A stretch of DNA of 64,000 nucleotides from Ostreococcus lucimarinus CCE9901. Lineage: Eukaryota; Chlorophyta; Mamiellophyceae; Mamiellales; Bathycoccaceae. Every line of letters starts with the position of its first letter. The first letter of the stretch is position 1. A program made the translations under genes and the position numbers. The stretch is taken from contig NC_009375.1 in assembly GCF_000092065.1 (NCBI RefSeq), forward strand, positions 62,001 to 126,000, read 5' to 3'. The notes beneath the pieces were generated by a model. That model worked only from the letters and a program-made list of their open reading frames with translations. It was not told where the DNA came from and did not search any database. Shown in pieces: positions 58,451-64,000 of the stretch.

Positions 58451-59988
58451 TTAATACGCCTGCGCCTGGGTGTTGGCCAACACGGCTTGCGTGAGGGCGG
58501 TGGTCTTGGACAGCAAGGCTTTGGTCTTTTCGATGATTTGCTCGTTGACGGATTTCTTCTCGACGTGCACGTGCACGAAGCCGGCTTCGGAATCGATTCG
58601 CGCGTTGAGCTTACTGCCGCGGATGAGAGTCGCGATGGTGGCCTCGACGTCGGCGGCGGGCATACCGAGCATTTGCGCCAAGTTGGCGATGTCGATGCGC
58701 TTGTTCACCTTGCAGTAGTTTTCGATGACGTACTGTCGAGCGTTTTCGTCAAACGCGTCCTTGCAGCCGATTAAAAAGAAATCCTTTTCAATCATCGCGT
58801 CGCACTTCTTCAGCATCTCTTGCGTCTTGGAGAAGTCGTAGTCGACGAAGGCCGCGACGACGAAGTCGAGCGCGGGATCGTCGTACACGTCGCTCTGGAT
58901 AATCTTCACTAAGTCTTTGAGCATGTTGCGGCGCTTCTTGTTGGCGACGATGGCGACGGCGAGGTAACGCAACAAATGCGGCGCCTCTTGTTGCACCGCT
59001 TGCATGTATCGCTCCTGGAACAACACGTCGATGATCAAGTTGCGACCGTTCGGGTGGTTGAAGAAGACGAACAGGGCGTAATGCAACAACCACGCGCGCT
59101 GCTTCATCTTGACGAGGTTGCTCGTGCTCGCGTTGCTCTCCAACGCGTCTCGCAACCTATTCATGTCGTCCAGAGCCCCGCCCCAGTTCCGCAACAAAAT
59201 GTCCGCCGCGAACTTCCCCCACAGCGCGCTCTCGCACCGCTCGTTGTCCGCGCTCAACAACTGCACCGCGCCCAAGTGCTCCGAGGCGTTTTCGTAATCG
59301 CCGCACTCGTACTCAAACTTGGCAAACTTGTACAGCGCGTCCACGTCCGCGCTCGTCACCCCGTGATTATCCTCCGCGAACTTCGCGTTCGCCGCCTTAT
59401 CCCGTCGCAAGTTCTTGATCAGCGCCCCATCGCTCGCGAACTTCACCGCCCGCGCCGCCGCCTTCCCCAGCGCCGCGTGCGCCTCCACCGTCGCGTCCCG
59501 CCTCGCCTTCGCCTCCGCCGCCGATCCCGACCCGCTCGCCTCCGCGCGCGCCTCCTCCGCCCAATCGCACATCTTCGTCTTCACCAGCGTCGCCAGCTTC
59601 GCCTCTCGCAGCGACTTCGCATCGTGCGTGCCCTCCGCGAGCGCGAACTCCAGCAGCGGCAGCGTCAGGTGCGCGTCCAGCCGCGCCGCGATCTGCGTCG
59701 TCGTCCCGCGCTCCGTCAGTCCTCGCGCTCGACCGCGGCGCGTCGGCCCTTCGCGTCCGCGACGCGTTCGCGATGCGTTACTCTTCGCCCGCGTCCTCGC
59801 GCGTCCGCCGCCGTCGCGCGCGCCGCGTCGCCGTCGCGATCGCGCAAACCCTGCCGCCGCCGCGTCGCCGCGTTCGCGTTCGCCGTCCGCTCGTCGCGTC
59901 GCCGCCCGTCGTCTCCCGTCGTCTCCCGTCGCGCGTCGCGTCGCGCTCGCGTCGCGTCGCGTCGCACCGTCGACGTCAGGTCGCGCAT
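58451..59988 (-). CDS. EIF3E: Eukaryotic translation initiation factor 3 subunit E
   Basis: Two exons, 59988-59968 and 59692-58451, give about 420 residues. Exon 1 encodes only MRDLTST; exon 2 starts IAARLDAHLTLPLLEFAL, giving the conserved eIF3e start (DLT ... IA-x-x-LD-x-HL-x-x-PLLEF). The middle (KFEYECGDYENASEHL, LWGKFAADILLRNWGGALDD) forms TPR-like helices. A C-terminal PCI domain contains NARQYVIENYCKVNKRIDIANLA and EATIATLIRGSKLNARIDSE. eIF3e/INT6 is a subunit of the eIF3 complex binding the 40S ribosome. Its start is divergent to the PP2C gene across about 243 bases, and it carries the longest intron seen in this window. Confidence 0.95.
59693..59967 (-). other. Spliceosomal intron in eIF3e (275 bases)
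   Basis: On the reverse strand ACG|GTGCGA is the donor (59967 downward), CTGAC is at 59719-59715, and the acceptor GCAG ends at 59693. Phase 0. Only seven codons precede it. It is internally GC-rich with Arg-coding frames that mimic coding sequence. Confidence 0.88.
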
Positions 59989-60231
59989 CGCGCGTCGCCG
60001 TGTCGCGCGCGCGCCGTCGATCGCGCGATCCGTCGGCGCTAATTAAATCACACCGCCCGTATTGAAGCACCGCGCAAACAGCGCGCTGACTGCGCCTCCA
60101 TACGTCGTATTCGAGAACGAATTCGTTCGAGACGTCGACGCGCGGGCGTCGAAAATGTCGTCTGTACTGTTTACGCACATACGGTCGGTCGCCCCGCCGC
60201 CACGCGCCGCCGCGTCCCGGTAACGCGTCAC

Positions 60232-61623
60232 ATGGCGCTCGCGCCCGGCGCGTACCGCGCGCGCGAGCGCGCGCCCGCGCGCGATGGCCACGACGCGGCG
60301 CGCGCGACGGTCGCGTTCGATCCGGCGCGTCGCGCGGCGACGCCCGCGATCGACGCAAACGCGCCGACAGCGACCGACGCGAAAGCGGATAACGCGCGCG
60401 CGGGACGCGCGGCGACGGCGTGGCGACCGCGCGCGAAGCCGCCGCGCGCGCGACCGCTGAGGTTCGAGATGGACGCGACGCGACGGGAGGTGGCGAGCGA
60501 ACGGGCGTATGCGCTCAGCGCGCGGTTCGCGGCGCGCGTGGCGTGGTGCTGCCAGGAGGGATGTTATCCGCACAAGGATCATCACGTGAATCAGGACGCG
60601 TGCGCGACGTGGGAGGGAAGGGAGATGGCGCACGAGGAGGCGGTGATCGATGGGGAGGGAAACGATGCGGTGGCGCGGCGAGAGACGGGACGGGTGCTGG
60701 TGGGGGTGTTCGATGGGCACGGGAAGCACGGGGAGGAGTGCGCGCAAATCGCGCGGGCGACGTTCGCGGAGACGCTGGCGAGGGAGACGCGGGGAGGCGC
60801 GGCGCTGAGGGATGGGTACGCGCGGACGTTCGAGGCGGTGAACGCGGTGGTGTGCAAAGAGATGGGGGAGAACGCGTCGTTTTCGGGGTCGACGGCGATC
60901 ACGGCGCTGTTTGATGACGAAGGCGTGGTGCGCGTGGGAAACGTCGGGGATTCGCGATGCGTCGTCGGCGTCGAGCGCGCGGCGGGCGTCGCGGTCGGGA
61001 ATCGACACACGAGGCGATGGGAGGTGAGAGATTTGACGCATGATCAGACGTGCTTTCGCGCGGACGAGCGCGCGCGGATGAAAGCGGAGGCGACGTCGCC
61101 GATGACGTTCGCCACCATCGGCATGGTTTTGGGCGAAACCGAGGCGCACGAGGACTTTGGCGACGGCGAACCGGGTTCGGACGAGGAATATTGCGACGAC
61201 CCGCCGCGCGTTTTCATGGCTGGTTATCGTTTTCCCGGATGCGCGTTCACTCGCTCGATCGGTGACACCGTGGGGAAGTCGCTCGGCGTGAGCGCGACGC
61301 CCGAGATGAGCGAGTTTGACTTGAACGCCGAGCCGTCGACGCGGTGCGTCGTCGTCGCCTCCGACGGCGTGTTCGAGTTCATGTCCAGCGCGGAAACGAT
61401 GGCGATCGCGGAGAAATTTTACGAGGAGAACATGCCCGGTGCCGCCGAACGCGCCGCGCACGCCATCGTGCGCGCCGCGTTCTCGCGTTGGCAAGAGCAC
61501 GACGAGCGAGCCGACGACATCACCGCCGTGGTGACGTTTATTTATCCGCTCGACTCCGACACGTCCACGGCGACGGTGGTGGTGAACGACATGGACGATG
61601 CGCTTAATAAACTCTTGTTGTAG
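60232..61623 (+). CDS. PP2C-family protein serine/threonine phosphatase
   Basis: 463 residues. A variable Ala/Arg-rich N-terminus (about 1-90) precedes the PP2C domain. Metal-binding and signature motifs are present: HVNQDACATW, VLVGVFDGHGKHGEEC (the DGHG motif), SGSTAITALF, VGNVGDSRCVVGVE, LTHDQTC, FTRSIGDTVGKSLGVSATPE, VVVASDGVFEFMSS and the final DDITAVVTF. All four catalytic Asp positions appear intact, so it is probably active. PP2C enzymes are Mn/Mg-dependent monomers that oppose kinases in stress and signalling; the substrate is unknown. Ends converge with the P450 gene, about 164 bases apart. Confidence 0.95.
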   Translation: MALAPGAYRARERAPARDGHDAARATVAFDPARRAATPAIDANAPTATDAKADNARAGRAATAWRPRAKPPRARPLRFEMDATRREVASERAYALSARFAARVAWCCQEGCYPHKDHHVNQDACATWEGREMAHEEAVIDGEGNDAVARRETGRVLVGVFDGHGKHGEECAQIARATFAETLARETRGGAALRDGYARTFEAVNAVVCKEMGENASFSGSTAITALFDDEGVVRVGNVGDSRCVVGVERAAGVAVGNRHTRRWEVRDLTHDQTCFRADERARMKAEATSPMTFATIGMVLGETEAHEDFGDGEPGSDEEYCDDPPRVFMAGYRFPGCAFTRSIGDTVGKSLGVSATPEMSEFDLNAEPSTRCVVVASDGVFEFMSSAETMAIAEKFYEENMPGAAERAAHAIVRAAFSRWQEHDERADDITAVVTFIYPLDSDTSTATVVVNDMDDALNKLLL

Positions 61624-61787
61624 ACTAGACTGCGTGCGCGCGCGATTCTTTCTTAATACCGATATTATAAGCGTTATCGCTAAGCGAGACACCACCGCGC
61701 TTCGGCGTTCGACGTTCCGATGAATAGAATTAAAATTCGTTTGAGCTACTGATGATGAACGATCGATGCGATTTTCGTTGCCTACGA

Positions 61788-63749
61788 CTAGCGCGCCTTC
61801 GCTGTCTCTTCCTCGATGATCTCTTTCGCGCGCTCGAGTTTCTCCGACGTGTCCCCGTCAACGTCGTCGACGGCGGCGTCGAACTCGTCCGCGCTCGCCG
61901 TCGGGGCGTCGATGGACCCTCGAACGACGTCGACGTCTTCCAGGTTGCTCAACGCCATACCGGTGACGTACGTGCCGTCCATCTCTCGCCCACCTCGCCC
62001 ATCGCGGCGCTTGAGCTTGACGTGCAAGCCGTTCGTGGTGTGAATCGTCGCGCCCGTCGTCATGCCGCATTCGCCGTCGGGGTGCTTGGACTCGTCGAGT
62101 TCAAAGTCGAATCGTCGCATGAGCATGGCGAGCGACACGATTGACTCAAAAATAGCAAACTGATCGCCCACGCATTTGCGCTGGCCACCGCCGAAGGGCA
62201 AGTACGCGTACTCTTCGGTGTACTCGTTCGGCATCGGGGCGTCGATCGGGAAGCGTTCGGGCTTGAACGCGTCGGGTTCGTCCCAAATCCGCGGGTTTCT
62301 GTGCAAGTTCCAAACCGAAATGAAGAAGTCGGTTCCGGCGTCGATGTTGTACCCTCCGAGGGTGACGGGCTCTAACGCGCGCCTGATTAACACCGGAGGT
62401 TGCGGGTAAAGTCGCATGGACTCGTTGATGACGCGCGTCGTGTACACGAGCGCGCGCATATCCGCCACCGTCGGGTTGCGGTCGCCGACGACGCGGTCAA
62501 CCTCCTCGAATACCTTGGCCTTCACTTCGGGGTGCTTGGCGAGCAAAAATGTCGTCCACGTCAGCACCGCGGCGGTGGTTTCGTGGCCGGCGATCAGGAG
62601 CGTCATTAAATCATCGCGAAGTTGCTTGGACGTCACGTCGTCGCCGCTCGCGATGAGAAAGTGCAAAATGCTCGGATCGTCCGTGTTCATGTACTCCTCG
62701 ACGAATTCCTCATCCTCTTCCTCCACCACGGCTTTGCATCGGTTGATGAGGTCATCCAAGGTGTCGTTCACCACTTGCAGCGCCTCCTGGCACTGACGCT
62801 GCCTCGGCACGAGCCAGCGAAGCGGGGGAACCTTCCAATAGGGAATAAACGTCACGCTCCGGTACTCGGCTTCGCGCAAAACCGTGTACACGGCTTTGAT
62901 CACGGGGTCGTCCGTGGACAAGGAGTCGAAATCGTAATTGAACACCGCCTTGCCTATGATATCCAAGGCGAATCGCGAGTAAAAGTTCTCCATCTCCACC
63001 GACTCGTTCGCCTTCTCCGCGCGCGCGAGCTGCGACATCCCCTTCAACCCGCAGTCGCCGAACATGTCCACCATGGACGTGACGTACTTTTTGTGCAAGC
63101 TCGGCACGATCACCTTGCGTCGAATCTTCCACACCTCACCGTTCGCCGGGATTAACCCCTGACCCATGACAAAGTCCAAAATCTCCGACAGCAATCCCTT
63201 GGAGAAGCTCTTCGCCTGCGTGAGCAACATCTCCTTGGCCACCGCGTTGTCGCTCACGACGACGAATTTCTTCGGCCCGATCGCCAGGACGAACATCTCC
63301 CCGTACGCCAAGAACAGCTTATACAGCGGCACAAAAACCGGTTGTCCCGCGATCTCGCGAATGTCCCCGCTCGCCACCGGCATCTTCGACATCGCCTCGG
63401 CGCGCCACCGCCTCGATAACCTCGCGAGCGCCAGCGACACCCCTCGCCCCACCGGTCCCGCGTCTTCGGGCACCAGTCCCCGCAGCCCGTCCGCCACCTT
63501 TCGAAACGGTCCCGTGGACGACGCCTTCGTGAACTCTCCGCTCGCGATGCGCTCCTCGAGCGTCAGCGCCTTTTTATCGTCGCCCGACGCCGCCGCGCGC
63601 GTCCCGGCTCGCGCGCGTCCCGGCCCTCGTCCCGCCCATCGCGCGCGTCCCATCGCGCGCTCGTCCCGCGCCGTCGCGCCGCATCGAGGCATCGCGCGTC
63701 GTCGCCCGTCGTCGCGCGCGCGTCCCTCGCGCGCGCGTCGCCCGCCGCG

Positions 63750-63780
<31 letters not shown>

Positions 63781-63800
63781 CGCATCGTCGTCGTCGGCAT
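61788..63800 (-). CDS. CYP97A: CYP97A-type cytochrome P450 carotenoid beta-ring hydroxylase
   Basis: 670 residues from the ATG at 63800. The start MPTTTMRTTTTATTATTRGG and the Arg-rich stretch after it look like a plastid transit peptide. P450 motifs are complete: helix I LLIAGHETTAAVLTW, ExxR in INESMRLYPQPP, PERF in AFKPERFPIDAP, and the heme loop FGGGQRKCVGDQFA with the Cys ligand. FSKGLLSEILDFVMGQGLIP and GEVWKIRRKVIVPSLHKKYV are characteristic of CYP97A rather than CYP97C. CYP97A hydroxylates the beta-ring of carotenes on the way to lutein and related xanthophylls in the plastid. The C-terminal 80 or so residues after HVKLKRRD are an acidic extension beyond the usual P450 end. Confidence 0.92.
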
Positions 63801-64000
63801 CGTCGCCACCGCGGCGTCCGTCGGCGCTCGCGCGCGGTCGAGCGCGGTCGAGTCGACGCTCGAGTCGCGCGCGCGCGGTCGAGCGCGCGCCGGCGCGTCG
63901 CGCGGTCGCGTCGCGTCGCGGTGTGGCGCGTGGCGCCGTCGTGGATAGCGTTTCGAGAAAATATACGTGATGGGGTAAATATGAATCACAATACTGGTCG

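Noticed and set aside
53250-64000. tRNA or other structured RNA genes in the short gaps
   Set aside because: No acceptor-stem or T-loop pattern found by eye in the gaps here or elsewhere in the window.

Overview
This is a gene-dense, GC-rich eukaryotic nuclear segment from a green alga. The best fit is a marine picoeukaryote of the Mamiellales, most likely Ostreococcus or a close relative. The reasons are strong G/C bias at third codon positions, intergenic gaps mostly under 300 bases, few and short introns, and a mixed gene set. Eukaryotic core genes (TAF2, alpha-adaptin, eIF3e, Derlin, HECT ligase, URB2) sit beside plastid genes (CYP97A-type carotenoid hydroxylase, a lumenal FKBP, a twin-arginine lumenal protein, a PPR protein). 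I cannot fix the species from sequence alone. No mobile element, CRISPR array, rRNA or tRNA was recognised.

Layout. 1-5392: partial unknown gene (-), putative thylakoid lumen protein (+), RAD16-like SNF2/RING repair factor with a spliced PARP-type zinc finger (+). 5478-19796: PKG-like kinase (-), PPR protein (+), 2-oxoglutarate dioxygenase (-), CD39-type apyrase (+), FAM86/METTL-type methyltransferase (-), URB2-like ribosome biogenesis factor (+). 19905-32462: membrane sulfotransferase (+), small membrane protein (+), TAF2 (-), HECT E3 ligase (+), Treslin/Sld3-like replication factor (+). 32515-45891: radical-SAM-like protein lacking the cluster cysteines (-), secreted IPT/TIG-repeat protein (-), AP-2 alpha (+), Derlin (-), Kelch/IQ protein (+), OSCA/TMEM63-like channel (+). 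46227-54926: tiny gene with an in-frame TGA (-), lumenal FKBP (-), multi-pass membrane protein (+), very-long-chain 3-hydroxyacyl-CoA dehydratase (-), DEAD-box helicase (-), PepN-type aminopeptidase (+), mitochondrial-carrier protein (+). 55064-64000: Era-like GTPase (-), tail-anchored protein (+), unknown protein (+), small WW-like organellar protein (-), eIF3e (-), PP2C phosphatase (+), CYP97A (-).

The genes do not form an operon or pathway cluster. Many are head-to-head pairs sharing 60-250 base upstream regions, and many converge with almost no spacer. Six genes need one short intron each near the 5' end to recover the conserved N-terminus. All six introns start GTGCG, contain CTGAC 25-35 bases before the 3' AG, and were inferred by restoring family motifs. 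The least explained items are the small gene at 46227-46424 with an in-frame TGA (possible selenocysteine), the cysteine-less radical-SAM homologue, the PARP-finger/RAD16 fusion, and several lineage-restricted membrane or secreted proteins.
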